A stretch of 64,000 nucleotides of DNA. Origin: Calditrichaceae bacterium. GTDB lineage: Bacteria > Calditrichota > Calditrichia > RBG-13-44-9 > J075. Each line of letters begins with the position of its first letter. The stretch's first letter is position 1. The position numbers and the translations under genes are program-made. The stretch is taken from the NCBI GenBank assembly GCA_013360445.1, contig JABWBP010000006.1, positions 1 to 64,000 of the forward strand, in the 5' to 3' direction. This document shows positions 1-9,143 of the stretch, piece by piece. The notes below the pieces were generated by a model. That model searched no databases and was not told where the DNA came from. It was given only the letters and a program-made list of their open reading frames with translations.

Positions 1-80
1 ATACCAACTTTACGACTTTTGAAGACCGAACAGGATAGGTAATCCGATTAACAAAATGCCAAAGACCATTATGTTCTATT

Positions 81-118
81 GCATCACACGCTTCACGCAT
101 TACGAGTTACGAATCACG
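81..118. repeat. Short tandem heptamer repeat
   Basis: Degenerate 7-base units (ACGCATT, ACGAGTT, ACGAATC) lie just upstream of rsmB. They resemble the longer TACG-type array between pstA and pstB at 15581-15665 and a weak run near 58345. Bases 1-80 show nothing I can assign. Confidence 0.5.
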
Positions 119-167
119 TTTTATCATAAACGGAGCCATTCACCATATTAACAGGGCTGTTTCAACC

Positions 168-1589
168 ATGAACGATTTGAAAGATTCCACCCCGGAAACC
201 TCTCTACCGCCCGGCGATGATGGAGAGGATGCGTTATCGCCCAAAGAAAAATATCCCTCCCAGATCAACGCTCGCACCAAGATCATCGAGATTCTCACCC
301 GGGTGGAAACCCGCCAGGCTTTTACCGACAAACTGCTGGAACGGGAGATCGACGAATTCGCGGAGGAAGATCGCAATCTCATCACCGAGGTAGTTAACGG
401 GGCGCTGCGCTGGCAATACCGTCTCGATTGGTATTTGAGCCAATTGTACGTGGGAGAATACGAAAACCTGATCCCGGACGTGAAGAGCAACTTGCGCTCC
501 GCCGCCTACCAGTTGATGTATTTGGACCGCATCCCTCCCTATGCGGTGCTGAACGAGGCGGTGGAAATCGCCAAAACCCGCTATAATCAGAAGACTGCCA
601 ACCTGGTGAACGCCATCCTGCGCAATTTCCTGCGCCAGCAGAAAAAGTTGGAATACGTCGAGATGCAGTTGGATTACGTGCCGCGCCTGTGCGTGCGTTA
701 TTCCCACCCCACCTGGCTGGTGCAGCGTTGGATAGAGCAGTGGGGGGTGGATGAAACCCTGCACCTCTGCGAGTCCAACAACGACCGTCCCACCCTTTAT
801 GCCCGCCTGAATTTTCTTCACGCAGACTCCGGGATGTTATACAAAGTCTTGCAGGAGCACAACATTCCCTATCAAACCCACCCGGATTTTCCGGAATTCA
901 TTCGCATCGACAGCTTTTCCGATTTCCGCAAACTGGATTTCTTGCGCAAGGGATGGGTATCGGTGCAGGACGTCAGCACCGGCATTCCGGTACGGCTGTT
1001 GCAGCCGCGGCCGGGGGAGAAGGTGCTGGATATGTGCGCCGCTCCCGGGGGGAAATCCGGTTACATCGTGGATATGATGCACAACCAGGGGTTGCTGTTA
1101 GCCTTAGACCGGCACCATAACCGCGCCGGGCAATTGTATGATAATTTGCATCGCCTGGGCGCGCGGATCGCCTTTGTGGCGGCGGCGGACGCCACCCAAC
1201 TCCCCACCGCCCAAAAGTTCGACAAAATTTTGTTAGACGCCCCCTGTTCCGGGCTGGGAGTGCTCTCTAAACGGGTAGATTTGAAATGGAAGCGCACCCT
1301 GCAGGACATCGAGAACATGCACCGCCTGCAATTGCAATTATTGGACGCCGCTGCGGAGGCGCTCCGGGTGGAGGGGAAGCTGGTGTACAGCACCTGCACC
1401 ATCGAGCCGGAAGAAAATGAGCAGGTGATCGAAAAATTTTTACAGCAACATTCGGACTTTATTTTGGAAGATTTAACCGGGGAGATTCCGGAAAAATACC
1501 TCTGGCACAAAAATTATGTGCGCACTTTTCCCCATCGCCACAAGATGGACGGCTCTTTTGCAGCGCGCCTGCGGAAGATAGCGCGGTAA
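168..1589 (+). CDS. rsmB: 16S rRNA (cytosine-C5)-methyltransferase RsmB
   Basis: SAM-dependent m5C methyltransferase of the RsmB/NOP2/Sun family, expected to modify C967 (E. coli numbering) of 16S rRNA before subunit assembly. The 473 residues fit the family. An N-terminal NusB-like RNA-binding domain spans roughly residues 35-160, followed by a Rossmann methyltransferase. Visible motifs are the SAM loop LDMCAAPGGKSG (about 286-297), motif IV DAPCSGLGV (about 356) and motif VI YSTCTIEPEENE (about 405), whose cysteine is the catalytic nucleophile in the family. It opens a plus-strand run of envelope glycosyltransferases but has no obvious functional link to them. The ribosome-binding site before this ATG is weak. 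Confidence 0.93.
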   Translation: MNDLKDSTPETSLPPGDDGEDALSPKEKYPSQINARTKIIEILTRVETRQAFTDKLLEREIDEFAEEDRNLITEVVNGALRWQYRLDWYLSQLYVGEYENLIPDVKSNLRSAAYQLMYLDRIPPYAVLNEAVEIAKTRYNQKTANLVNAILRNFLRQQKKLEYVEMQLDYVPRLCVRYSHPTWLVQRWIEQWGVDETLHLCESNNDRPTLYARLNFLHADSGMLYKVLQEHNIPYQTHPDFPEFIRIDSFSDFRKLDFLRKGWVSVQDVSTGIPVRLLQPRPGEKVLDMCAAPGGKSGYIVDMMHNQGLLLALDRHHNRAGQLYDNLHRLGARIAFVAAADATQLPTAQKFDKILLDAPCSGLGVLSKRVDLKWKRTLQDIENMHRLQLQLLDAAAEALRVEGKLVYSTCTIEPEENEQVIEKFLQQHSDFILEDLTGEIPEKYLWHKNYVRTFPHRHKMDGSFAARLRKIAR

Positions 1590-1634
1590 AATGCTCGGGG
1601 TGCTCAATGGATTTCCGCTCTATATCGACGCGCC

Positions 1635-2807
1635 ATGAAACAGGATCGTATCGAAACTCTCCAACTGGTATCGGTGCGCTGGTGGAATGCCAGCGCTTAC
1701 TACGGGGTCAGCCTGGCGGAAGCCCTCAACCGCGCCGGGCATTTCAGCGTGGTAGGGGGCCGGAAGGATAGCCCGCCCTTGCTAAAAGCGGCAGAATCCG
1801 GCCTGCCGGTTTTCACCGCCGTTAACTTAGAATCGTTCCATCCGGGCGTGGCGGTGCGCAATGTAACCAGCCTGAAACAGTTCCTGAAACAACGGGATAT
1901 CGCCCTGGTCAATGCCCACCGCCCGGAGGACGGTTTTTTTGCCGTCCTGGCCAAAAAATTCTCCCGCACACCCTTTCCGGTAATCCGCACGGTCAGCGAC
2001 GTGCGCCCGCCCAAGAATAACCCTACCAATAAATGGCTGCATAAAGAGGGAATGGATTTTTTGATCTTTAGCTGCAAAGCCAGCTACCAGCGCTACCAGG
2101 CCGTCTGGCCGATTTTCGAGAACAAAAGCGCGGTCATTTATAGCGCGATAGATACCGATTTCTTTCAGCCGGGCTACAGGAATGAAGCGGTTCGCAGGGA
2201 ATTCGGAATCGGCGAAGCGGAGGTCGTCGTGGGCATCATTGCCCGCCTCGATCCGGTCAAAGACCATCACACCTTCTTGCGGGCGGCGGCGTTGGTAACG
2301 GAGCGCGCTCCCCAGGCCCGTTTTTTGATCAGCGGGGAAGCGTGTAACGTCACCCATGAGCAACTGAAACAACTTTCCCAGGAATTGGGGATTTATGATC
2401 GGGTCATTTTCTTAGATCGCCGGGAAGATCTGGATGTGCGCGACCTGATCCACTGCTTAGACATCGGGGTGGTGGCTTCCAACGGTTCGGAAGTGATTTG
2501 CCGGATTTCCGTGGAATATATGGCCATGGGAAAACCCCAGGTCGCCAGCGACATCAACGTGCTGCCGGAAATCGTTGCCGATGGCGAAAACGGATTCGTG
2601 TTTCCCGCCGGCGACGCGGCGGCCCTGGCGGAGAAGATTTTGAGATTGGTAGAAAATCACGCATTGCGGGCGGAGATGGGTCGCAAGGCGCGGGAAATCG
2701 CGGTGGCGCAATACAGTTACCCGGTATTTGCGGAAAAAACCCTGGAAGTTTATCGGGAAGTGTTAGGGAAAACAGGGGCAGGGAGGGGCAGGCGGCAGGG
2801 GCAGTAG
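1635..2807 (+). CDS. Glycosyltransferase family 4 (GT-B)
   Basis: Cytoplasmic GT-B glycosyltransferase, probably building lipopolysaccharide core or another envelope glycan. The N-terminal half has the usual acceptor-side Rossmann layout. The C-terminal half carries the GT4 signature: GIIARLDPVKDHHTFLRAA, then GEAC, then SVEYMAMGKPQVASD with the E-x7-E type nucleotide-sugar site and PEIVADGENGFVFPAGD. Acceptor and donor are not readable. It lies 45 nt after rsmB and upstream of three more glycan genes. The last dozen residues (Gly/Arg/Gln-rich, GKTGAGRGRRQGQ) are encoded by the start of a GGCAGGGG repeat array, so the repeat has supplied the C-terminus. Confidence 0.85.
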   Translation: MKQDRIETLQLVSVRWWNASAYYGVSLAEALNRAGHFSVVGGRKDSPPLLKAAESGLPVFTAVNLESFHPGVAVRNVTSLKQFLKQRDIALVNAHRPEDGFFAVLAKKFSRTPFPVIRTVSDVRPPKNNPTNKWLHKEGMDFLIFSCKASYQRYQAVWPIFENKSAVIYSAIDTDFFQPGYRNEAVRREFGIGEAEVVVGIIARLDPVKDHHTFLRAAALVTERAPQARFLISGEACNVTHEQLKQLSQELGIYDRVIFLDRREDLDVRDLIHCLDIGVVASNGSEVICRISVEYMAMGKPQVASDINVLPEIVADGENGFVFPAGDAAALAEKILRLVENHALRAEMGRKAREIAVAQYSYPVFAEKTLEVYREVLGKTGAGRGRRQGQ

Positions 2808-2880
2808 GCAGTCAGCAGGGGGCAGTAGCACGAGCAGGAGTGCAAAACTTTAGTTTTGCACCCCTGCCCCTGCTACCGCC
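2777..2880. repeat. CAGGGG/CAGTAGG tandem array with palindromic core
   Basis: Tandem units of the type GGCAGTAG/GGCAGGGG run into a perfect hairpin at 2840-2861 (GTGCAAAACT, two-base loop, AGTTTTGCAC), then continue as complementary units (CCCCTGCCCCTGCTACC). The array covers the last codons of the upstream GT4 gene and the stop codon (2873-2875) of the convergent GT2 gene. The hairpin belongs to a dispersed family also found near 44361, 49608, 52534 and 52610. Confidence 0.75.
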
Positions 2881-3637
2881 GCCCAACGCTCTCCCGCTGC
2901 ATCTGGATGGCCTTGGCGTAGCGGATGAACACATCGAATGCGGAGATGGTGCAAACGCACAGGCCGTGGAAACCATCCTGGAACCCTCTTTTGAAGAAAT
3001 AACTTTTGACAAATTTGGCAAGAGGGCTGAGGATCATTTTAAATACCAGTCCCCCGGTTTTCCGCTCCAGCATCTCTCGCGCCGCGAGGTCGGTATAGCG
3101 GTTTACCCGCTGCAGGTGATCCGCCAACGAGGCAAATGAAAAATGCAGCAAATCGCCCTTCAGATGATGCACGGCAAAGGATTTTTCGAAGGCGAGCTTT
3201 TCATGCACGTATTCGCCTTCCCAGCGGGCCACGGTGCGGTTGAAGAGGCGGATTTTTACGTCCGGGTACCATCCGCAATGGCGAATCCACTGCCCGCAGT
3301 AATTGGTGAGACGGTTGAAACTGTAGATTCCCCCGGTGGATTTGGCTTTCAACTTCAGAATAGAAGCCTCCAGGTCCGGGGTAAGCGCCTCATCCGCGTC
3401 GATAGAAAGCACCTGGTCATAATTAGCCATTTCGTTGCCGAAATTTTTGGTGTGGGAATAGCCCTGCCATTTGCGCTGGAAAATTTTCGCCCCGAATTTT
3501 TCGCAAATCTCCCGGGTGTGGTCGGTGCTGAACGAATCCACCACCACGATCTCATCGGCCACGTTTTGCACCGAGCGCAAACAGCGTTCGATGTTCTTTT
3601 CTTCGTTATAGGTGATAATTACGACCGAAATTTTCAT
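2873..3637 (-). CDS. Glycosyltransferase family 2 (WaaE/KdtX-like)
   Basis: Inverting GT-A glycosyltransferase facing the cytoplasm. The N-terminus KISVVIITYNEEKNIERCL is the classic family-2 start. VVDSFSTDHT and the acidic SIDADEAL (DxD-type metal and nucleotide-sugar site) follow. The organisation resembles lipopolysaccharide-core beta-1,4-glucosyltransferases of the WaaE/KdtX group. I chose the second of two adjacent ATGs (3637; the other is 3640), where the domain begins, over an upstream start adding about 20 unrelated residues. It is convergent with the GT4 gene and divergent from the GT9 gene, consistent with a small LPS-core cluster. Confidence 0.85.
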   Translation of the reverse strand: MKISVVIITYNEEKNIERCLRSVQNVADEIVVVDSFSTDHTREICEKFGAKIFQRKWQGYSHTKNFGNEMANYDQVLSIDADEALTPDLEASILKLKAKSTGGIYSFNRLTNYCGQWIRHCGWYPDVKIRLFNRTVARWEGEYVHEKLAFEKSFAVHHLKGDLLHFSFASLADHLQRVNRYTDLAAREMLERKTGGLVFKMILSPLAKFVKSYFFKRGFQDGFHGLCVCTISAFDVFIRYAKAIQMQRESVGRR

Positions 3638-3809
3638 CATTGCCCAGGGTCCCGGTATCAAAAGATGTAATATATCCAAAAATAACGTAATCGGCAAAAT
3701 TTGAAATATTCAAAGCAAATTAATTTGTTAGTTGGAGCAACTCCAAAATTCGGTTAGATTCATTCCCCGTTTCGAAATAAAAGCGGCCAGATAACTTAGA
3801 CGCCGGAAC

Positions 3810-4883
3810 ATGAAACATCCCCTCGAGCGCATCCTGCTAATCCGCACCGACCGGATCGGCGACGTCATCCTCACCACCCCGGCGGCCACAATTCTGCGCG
3901 AGCACTTTCCCGGCCTCCACGTTACCTTCCTGGCCCGCTCTTATACCCGGCCTTTGCTGCAACACCACCGCCACATCGACGACATCATGGTGTACGAGCC
4001 GGAAGGCCGCCACCGCGGCTGGCGCGGCCACCTGAAATTGATCGCAGAGCTTCGCGCAGGCAAGTTCGACGCCGCCATTTTATTCTATCCTCGCCCGGCG
4101 TTAGCGGCGGCCCTGCGGCTGGCCAACATCCCCTTGCGGATCGGGGCCGGTTACCGCTGGTACGCGTTCTTCCTGAACCGGCGCATCTACGAGCACCGCA
4201 AGCGCGGGAAAAAGCACGAATTGGAACACAATCTAACCCTGCTCAAATCTCTCATCCCGCAGCCGCCGGAGAACGTTCGCTTCGAGTTTGAAATTTCCCC
4301 GGAAATGCGGGAATGGCGAATGCAGCGACTGAAGGAAATGAATATTGCGGGGGATTTCATCATTCTGCACCCCGGCAACGGCGGCTCCGCGCCGAATCTC
4401 AGCGTGGAGCAATATCGCCGGATTGCGCGGTTTTTCCTCGACAATACCCCCTTATCGATCTTGATTACCGGCACGGCGCAGGAATCGGAGCTGGTTGCGA
4501 CGATTGCCGGAGGATTCGATTCTTCCCGGGTCATTCCTGCGGCCGGGCGTTTCGACATCGAGCAGTTGATGAGCCTCGTCGGCGGCGCAACGCTGTTCCT
4601 CTCCAGCAGCACCGGCCCCTTGCACATCGCCAACGCTTTGAACGTGCCGGTAGCGGGGTTTTACTGCCCCGCGGGACCCTGTTCGCCGCGGCGCTGGGGG
4701 CCTTATCACCAGTTGGAGTGGGTATTGCTGCCCCCGGTAACGCCCTGCGCGGATTGTAATATCCGTAAATGCCCGCATGGGAACTGCTTAGAAAAAGTTA
4801 CCGATCAACAGATGAGTGAATTCCTGGAGCGGCGCTTGAAATCCCTCGACCAGCTTCCCGCGGGGCGGCAGAAAACCCCCTGA
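3810..4883 (+). CDS. Glycosyltransferase family 9, heptosyltransferase-like
   Basis: ADP-heptose:LPS heptosyltransferase family (GT9, WaaC/WaaF/WaaQ type), adding heptose to the inner LPS core at the cytoplasmic face. It has the N-terminal ILLIRTDRIGDVILTTPA typical of the family. In the C-terminal half, ILHPGNGGSAPN, ITGTAQE and the nucleotide-binding SSSTGPLHIANALNVPVAGFY are present. The tail carries CADCNIRKCPHGNCL, a cysteine-rich stretch seen in many heptosyltransferases. At 357 residues it is of standard length. The next gene begins 29 nt downstream, so the pair is probably one transcription unit. Confidence 0.88.
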   Translation: MKHPLERILLIRTDRIGDVILTTPAATILREHFPGLHVTFLARSYTRPLLQHHRHIDDIMVYEPEGRHRGWRGHLKLIAELRAGKFDAAILFYPRPALAAALRLANIPLRIGAGYRWYAFFLNRRIYEHRKRGKKHELEHNLTLLKSLIPQPPENVRFEFEISPEMREWRMQRLKEMNIAGDFIILHPGNGGSAPNLSVEQYRRIARFFLDNTPLSILITGTAQESELVATIAGGFDSSRVIPAAGRFDIEQLMSLVGGATLFLSSSTGPLHIANALNVPVAGFYCPAGPCSPRRWGPYHQLEWVLLPPVTPCADCNIRKCPHGNCLEKVTDQQMSEFLERRLKSLDQLPAGRQKTP

Positions 4884-4912
4884 CCGGCGCTGCTAAAGCC
4901 ATTTCTTCGACT

Positions 4913-6136
4913 ATGGAAAAAAATCTAAATAAAGAGCCAACGGATCGCATTGCGATCCTCCTGTTTTCCCTCTGGGCGCTGGCGCTCCCCTGGTCCCTGG
5001 CGGCAATGCAAATTGCCCTGGGGCTGCTGGCGGCTTACGGCGCGTTTACCGCAATCCGTCGCCGCCGGCTGCGTGATTACCGGCATCCCTTTTTTATCCT
5101 ATTAGGAATATACCTGCTTCTCCAGGCCCTCAGCGCCCTGTTCAGCGCCGCGCCGGTTCGTTCCCTGCAAGCGTTTTTGAATACCGATTGGCCGGCTTTT
5201 ACCATCCCGCTGCTGGCCGCAATGACGCTTTCCCCCGCCGGGCGCCGGAAGGTAGCTCAGATCCTGCTTTTTTCTGCTTCCGCGGTGTCGGTTTATGCGC
5301 TTTTCCAATTTTTTTTGGGGATAGATATTTTTCGCGGAACGACCCTGACGGCTCACGGCGATTTTTACCGCGCCAACGGGGGGTATAATTTCTACCTCAC
5401 CTTTGCCGGCAACCAGTTGATGGCCTTTTGCCTGGCTTTCGCCCTGTTGCTCTTCGAGAAGGAACCGAAGCGCCGGGCGCTGTATCTGCTGGCCGCGGGG
5501 CTGATTCTCGCCAGCGTGATTGCCACCTTTGGCCGCAGCACCTGGATTGCCGCGGTTTTGGTATTGGGATTGGGAACCTGGCTGGTCAACCGGCGACTTT
5601 TTGTTATTTCCGGCGCGGCGCTGATTGTCGTCGCCGTTGTGCTGGCGCTGGCCGCGCCGGTGTTCCAGGAGCGGTTTCTGAGCATTTTCGACCTTGCCCA
5701 AAACGAGACCCGGCTGAATTTGTGGAAAACCTCCGCGACCATGATCGCCGGCCACCCGGTTTGGGGAATCGGTCCCGGGATGTTCACCACTATGTTTCCG
5801 CTGTATAAAGTGCCCGGGTTTTATGACACCGCCACCCACGCCCACAATGATGTGCTGAATATGGCGGTCGGCAGCGGGCTTCCGGGAGCGCTGGCCTGGC
5901 TGGCGGTATGGGGCGCCTGGTTTTATATTGCGTTTCGCGCCTTTCGGCGAGCCTCCCCGGCGGCGGAGGATAAAGCTCTTTTATTCGGCAGTATTCTGGC
6001 AATTGCCGGTATTTTGATCGCGGGATTTTTCCAGTGTTATTACACCGACCTGGAGAATAATATTTTCTGGTGGTTTATGGGGGTTTTGGGATTGCAGGCG
6101 GCTATCAGGAGAGGCGAGAAGGCAGTGGGCGATTAA
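4913..6136 (+). CDS. O-antigen ligase family membrane protein (WaaL/Wzy type)
   Basis: Polytopic inner-membrane protein, 407 residues, with about ten to twelve hydrophobic segments. The Wzy_C region is visible: a segment ending ATFGRSTWIAAVLVLGLG, then a periplasmic loop with WGIGPGMFTTMFP and THAHNDVLNMAVGSGLPG, the conserved H-x-H/HN motif of O-antigen ligases and polymerases. It would transfer or polymerise undecaprenyl-linked glycan on lipid A-core at the periplasmic face. It follows the GT9 gene closely. Ligase and polymerase cannot be told apart from sequence alone. Confidence 0.82.
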   Translation: MEKNLNKEPTDRIAILLFSLWALALPWSLAAMQIALGLLAAYGAFTAIRRRRLRDYRHPFFILLGIYLLLQALSALFSAAPVRSLQAFLNTDWPAFTIPLLAAMTLSPAGRRKVAQILLFSASAVSVYALFQFFLGIDIFRGTTLTAHGDFYRANGGYNFYLTFAGNQLMAFCLAFALLLFEKEPKRRALYLLAAGLILASVIATFGRSTWIAAVLVLGLGTWLVNRRLFVISGAALIVVAVVLALAAPVFQERFLSIFDLAQNETRLNLWKTSATMIAGHPVWGIGPGMFTTMFPLYKVPGFYDTATHAHNDVLNMAVGSGLPGALAWLAVWGAWFYIAFRAFRRASPAAEDKALLFGSILAIAGILIAGFFQCYYTDLENNIFWWFMGVLGLQAAIRRGEKAVGD

Positions 6137-6261
6137 GCAGCAGGCAATGGTTACTATTCAGCCACAGAGGTCACAGAGAAAGAATTTAAGACTCTCAGAA
6201 TCATTATTCTTGTATATGGAACATTTTTTTCTAATAAAGGGGTTTGTTTATTGCGGCTTTG
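6137..6261. other. Intergenic, short repeat remnants
   Basis: Contains a weak GGCAGTGGG/GCAGCAGGC remnant and a CCACAGAGGTCACAGAGA unit at about 6160-6177 of the ACAGAG repeat family that recurs at 32103-32200 and 54257-54340. No gene seen. Confidence 0.4.
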
Positions 6262-7107
6262 CTACTCGAACGTCTCCCACAGGGGCAGGTAACCCGCGCT
6301 CTGCACCACCCGTTGCCCTTCCGGGCTTAATATCCAATCCACATATTCTTTTACCGCCCCGGCCGGTTTATTGACGGTATAAAGATACAGATAGCGCGTA
6401 TAGGGGTAAAGGTTATAGCGGACCGTTTCCGGGGTGGCGGGAATTCCGTTGATCCTTGCGTGAGTTACGTTGGCGCCGTAAGCAATGCCGCCATAGCCGA
6501 TCGCATTCGGCGTCCGGGCGATGATCGCGGCGATATCTGCCGTGGTCGGCACAATCTGCGCGGAAGCGGTATAGGCCGCGCCTTCCAGGATGTGCTCTTT
6601 AAAATAGAGATAGGTTCCGGAGTCGTGCGGGCGGATGAGCGCCAGAATCTCCTGATCCAATCCCCCCACTTCCGCCCAGTTGGTAATCTTGCCGGTGAAT
6701 ATCTCTTTGACTTGCTTCAGGGTGAGGTCTTTTACGGGGTTTTGCGGGTGCAGGAAAATACTCAGCGCGTCTTTGGCGACCAGGAAAGAGAAACCGACGG
6801 TGCGGTAGCGCTGGGCCAGGGCGCCGGCTTCTTCGGCATGGAGCGGGCGGGAGGCCGCGCAAATGTCCGCCCGGCCCTCGATCAAAGCCTGCACGCCGGT
6901 GGCGGTTCCCCCGCCCTCCACCTGGATGGAAATGCCCGGGTGCGTCTGCATGAATTCCCCCGCCCACATCCGGTTCAACATCAGCATGGTATCGGAACCT
7001 TTCACCCGAACGGTTGCCGGGACGTTCGACCGCGAACCGGCGCAGTTGCAAAAGGTAAGCAGCGAAAATATCAGCAGTAAAAAAATTTTGCAGAAATATC
7101 GGCTCAT
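6262..7107 (-). CDS. PstS-like phosphate-binding protein (lipoprotein)
   Basis: Periplasmic substrate-binding protein of the PstS/PBP-like-2 family, 281 residues. The hydrophobic N-terminus ending in Cys-rich FCNCAG suggests a membrane-anchored lipoprotein, though the lipobox is not canonical. Family motifs are RVKGSDTMLMLNRMWAGEF, QVEGGGTATGVQAL, EIFTGKITNWAEVGG and RPHDSGTYLYFK. It is smaller than the PstS encoded in the pst operon at 10465 and lies on the opposite strand, separated by a peptidase and a porin. It may be an accessory phosphate or oxyanion binder or a sensor input. The ligand is not proven. Confidence 0.82.
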   Translation of the reverse strand: MSRYFCKIFLLLIFSLLTFCNCAGSRSNVPATVRVKGSDTMLMLNRMWAGEFMQTHPGISIQVEGGGTATGVQALIEGRADICAASRPLHAEEAGALAQRYRTVGFSFLVAKDALSIFLHPQNPVKDLTLKQVKEIFTGKITNWAEVGGLDQEILALIRPHDSGTYLYFKEHILEGAAYTASAQIVPTTADIAAIIARTPNAIGYGGIAYGANVTHARINGIPATPETVRYNLYPYTRYLYLYTVNKPAGAVKEYVDWILSPEGQRVVQSAGYLPLWETFE

Positions 7108-7159
7108 CCATATTACCTGGTGCGTAAAGGATATTCGGTTTGCGTCCCTACCGCCTCAC

Positions 7160-7212
7160 TCTGGAAAGCTGAAAACACGAACACCTGAACACCTTAACAC
7201 TTTAACACTTTT
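7160..7212. repeat. Octamer array (ACACCTGA type)
   Basis: Consecutive 8-base units ACACCTGA, ACACCTTA, ACACTTTA, ACACTTTT fill the gap just after the M28 peptidase stop codon. It is the same unit family as the longer inverted array at 11458-11590 and the ends of the element near 63710. Confidence 0.6.
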
Positions 7213-8988
7213 TTACCGCTTCTCCGCCCGGTTGCGCAGCCGGATATGCCGGTAGGGCGCGCCGGGATACCACTCCGGCTCCGAGTTTTCTTCCGCCAGG
7301 GCGTGGATAAATTCAAACAAAAAGCGCGCGTGTTGTTCCGCGGCGGCAAAATTCATCGGTTGGCGGAGATCGTCAAAAGGAGTGTGGTAAACGGTTTCGT
7401 TCCAGGTAATCAGCCGTTTCAATCCCTCTTCCCGGGAAGCGCCGGGGTAGTCGATCCCGTCCATTACCAGGATGGAGGGAATACCTGCCCCGGCAAAGGC
7501 CACCTGGTCGGAGCGGGCGAACGATTCCGTCGCGGCAAATTCCGGGGGAATCGCCGATATCCGCAACCCGGCTTTCCTGGCGACCTGCTCCAGGGTTTTG
7601 CCCAGGGTGGAAAGCTCCGCACCGATGCCAACGATGCTGCTAAAGTTCTCGAACATCGCCAGCCCGTCGATATTCACGTTGGCGACGGTTTTCGATAGCG
7701 GAACTGCCGGGTGATCTAAGTAATACCGCGAGCCTAACAACCCCTTTTCCTCCCCGGTCACAAACAGGAAGATCAGGGAGCGTTTGGGGGGCTGCGGCAG
7801 AGCGGCAAAGGCGCGGGCAATCTCTAACAGGGCCGCCACGCCTGCGGCGTTATCGAACACCCCGTTGTAGATAGAATCCCCATCTACCGCCGGCCCGATG
7901 CCTAAGTGGTCATAATGGGCGGTAAGGATCAGGTAAGAATCTTTCAGATGCGGGTCGCGCCCCTCCAGCCCGGCGAGAACGTTATGGGCGATAAAATCCC
8001 GCTGGATGAAATCTCCCTTGAAGGAGAGATTTACCTCCAGGGCAAAACTTTTCAAGCGGCGCCGGCGGTGCATTTCCCAAACCTCCTGCAAAGAGTAAGG
8101 CGCCTGCTGGAACAGTTTCTCCGCTGCTTCCGGATGGATCAACACGCTCAAATTTCCTGCGCTGGCATAAGCCAGTTGCACGTCCTCGAAAGAAAATTCC
8201 TTCTGCATTCGCGCCCAATATCCCTCGCGTTGCTCCTCCGGCGCGGGAATCAGGATACTCCCCAGTGCCCCCCGCGATACCGCTAAGCGCTGCTTGGCTT
8301 CCGGAGAGGCGTAAATCGTGAGGTTGCCGCCGCCAAAATATTCCGGGTTCGTGGAGCCGGGTTCCCCAGATAGGAAAACCACGATTTTCCCTTCCACGTT
8401 TAGAGACTGGTAATCGTTATAATCAAATTCCGGCGCGACGATGCCATACCCCACGAACACCAGCGGAACCGGAATGGGGATGAAAGTTTGCGCCCCGGTG
8501 CGGTAAAGCAGGTATTCCTCACCCAATTCGAAATCATATACCGTAACGCGGGAAGCTGCGCCGTGGAAGAACAGGCGCAGTTCACACTCCGCGGTGGGAG
8601 TGCTGCCGTGCATGGGGATCGCCTGAAAGTAGGAATGATGGTCTCCCCGGGGGTTCAACCCCGGCGAGGCCAGGCGGCCGACGAGGTACTCCGCCGCTTT
8701 TCGCTCCCCCGGCGAGCCGGTGGCGCGCCCGCGTAAAGAGTCGTGCCCTAACACCCTGACGTGCTTTTCGATGGAATCGGCGCTGATGATGCCCGCGCCG
8801 GCGGAGGAAACGGGCTGGGGGTGCGGGAAAACCGGGGCGCTCAAAACGGCCAGCGCCAGCAGAAAAGCACCTTCGCGCCACCCCATAGAGCTGCGGCGAA
8901 AGGGAAAGAGGTAGATGGCATCGAGAGAGAGGGGCATCATGGTTTCGGGGTCGCTCACCCTTTTTAGGCTAATTTTATAGCGATTCAT
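7213..8988 (-). CDS. M28 family zinc aminopeptidase with PA domain, exported
   Basis: Co-catalytic di-zinc exopeptidase (family M28), probably releasing N-terminal amino acids in the periplasm or outside. After a hydrophobic export segment (GAFLLALAVLSAPVF) comes a domain of about 140 residues resembling the protease-associated insert, then the peptidase core. Metal ligands are intact: AHYDHLG, FDNAAGVAALLE, TGEEKGLLGS and NIDGLAMF, with a late histidine (YHTPFDDL). Several ATGs precede the signal segment (8988, 8940, 8886) and none has a good ribosome-binding site, so the start is uncertain. A second M28-like protein at 58399 has lost these residues. Confidence 0.85.
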   Translation of the reverse strand: MNRYKISLKRVSDPETMMPLSLDAIYLFPFRRSSMGWREGAFLLALAVLSAPVFPHPQPVSSAGAGIISADSIEKHVRVLGHDSLRGRATGSPGERKAAEYLVGRLASPGLNPRGDHHSYFQAIPMHGSTPTAECELRLFFHGAASRVTVYDFELGEEYLLYRTGAQTFIPIPVPLVFVGYGIVAPEFDYNDYQSLNVEGKIVVFLSGEPGSTNPEYFGGGNLTIYASPEAKQRLAVSRGALGSILIPAPEEQREGYWARMQKEFSFEDVQLAYASAGNLSVLIHPEAAEKLFQQAPYSLQEVWEMHRRRRLKSFALEVNLSFKGDFIQRDFIAHNVLAGLEGRDPHLKDSYLILTAHYDHLGIGPAVDGDSIYNGVFDNAAGVAALLEIARAFAALPQPPKRSLIFLFVTGEEKGLLGSRYYLDHPAVPLSKTVANVNIDGLAMFENFSSIVGIGAELSTLGKTLEQVARKAGLRISAIPPEFAATESFARSDQVAFAGAGIPSILVMDGIDYPGASREEGLKRLITWNETVYHTPFDDLRQPMNFAAAEQHARFLFEFIHALAEENSEPEWYPGAPYRHIRLRNRAEKR

Positions 8989-9035
8989 TGCAATACTCAA
9001 GAGTTATTTATGATTAAAATTGAAATGACACGACC

Positions 9036-9084
9036 CTGCAACAGGATTGTAACACTTCCTCGGTAAACTGGCAACCCCTGTAAC
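9036..9084 (+). promoter_or_regulatory. Candidate PhoB-box heptamers upstream of porin
   Basis: CTGCAAC at 9036-9042 and TTGTAAC at 9047-9053 are 11 bases apart, the spacing of a Pho box (consensus half-site CTGTMAY, seven bases plus four). A second pair follows: CTGGCAA at 9068-9074 and CTGTAAC at 9078-9084. The region precedes a phosphate-type porin and the pst operon. No PhoB gene is in the window, so this rests on motif and context only. Confidence 0.35.
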
Positions 9085-9143
9085 AAAAGGGTGAAAAGAT
9101 TCACCGATTAATTCACCATCACAACGGTCATTGGAGGAAACTT

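Noticed and set aside
5102-5845. Minus-strand open frame (247 codons) opposite the O-antigen-ligase gene
   Set aside because: Low-complexity Gly/Gln/Arg-rich antisense translation of a GC-rich membrane protein gene; no support.
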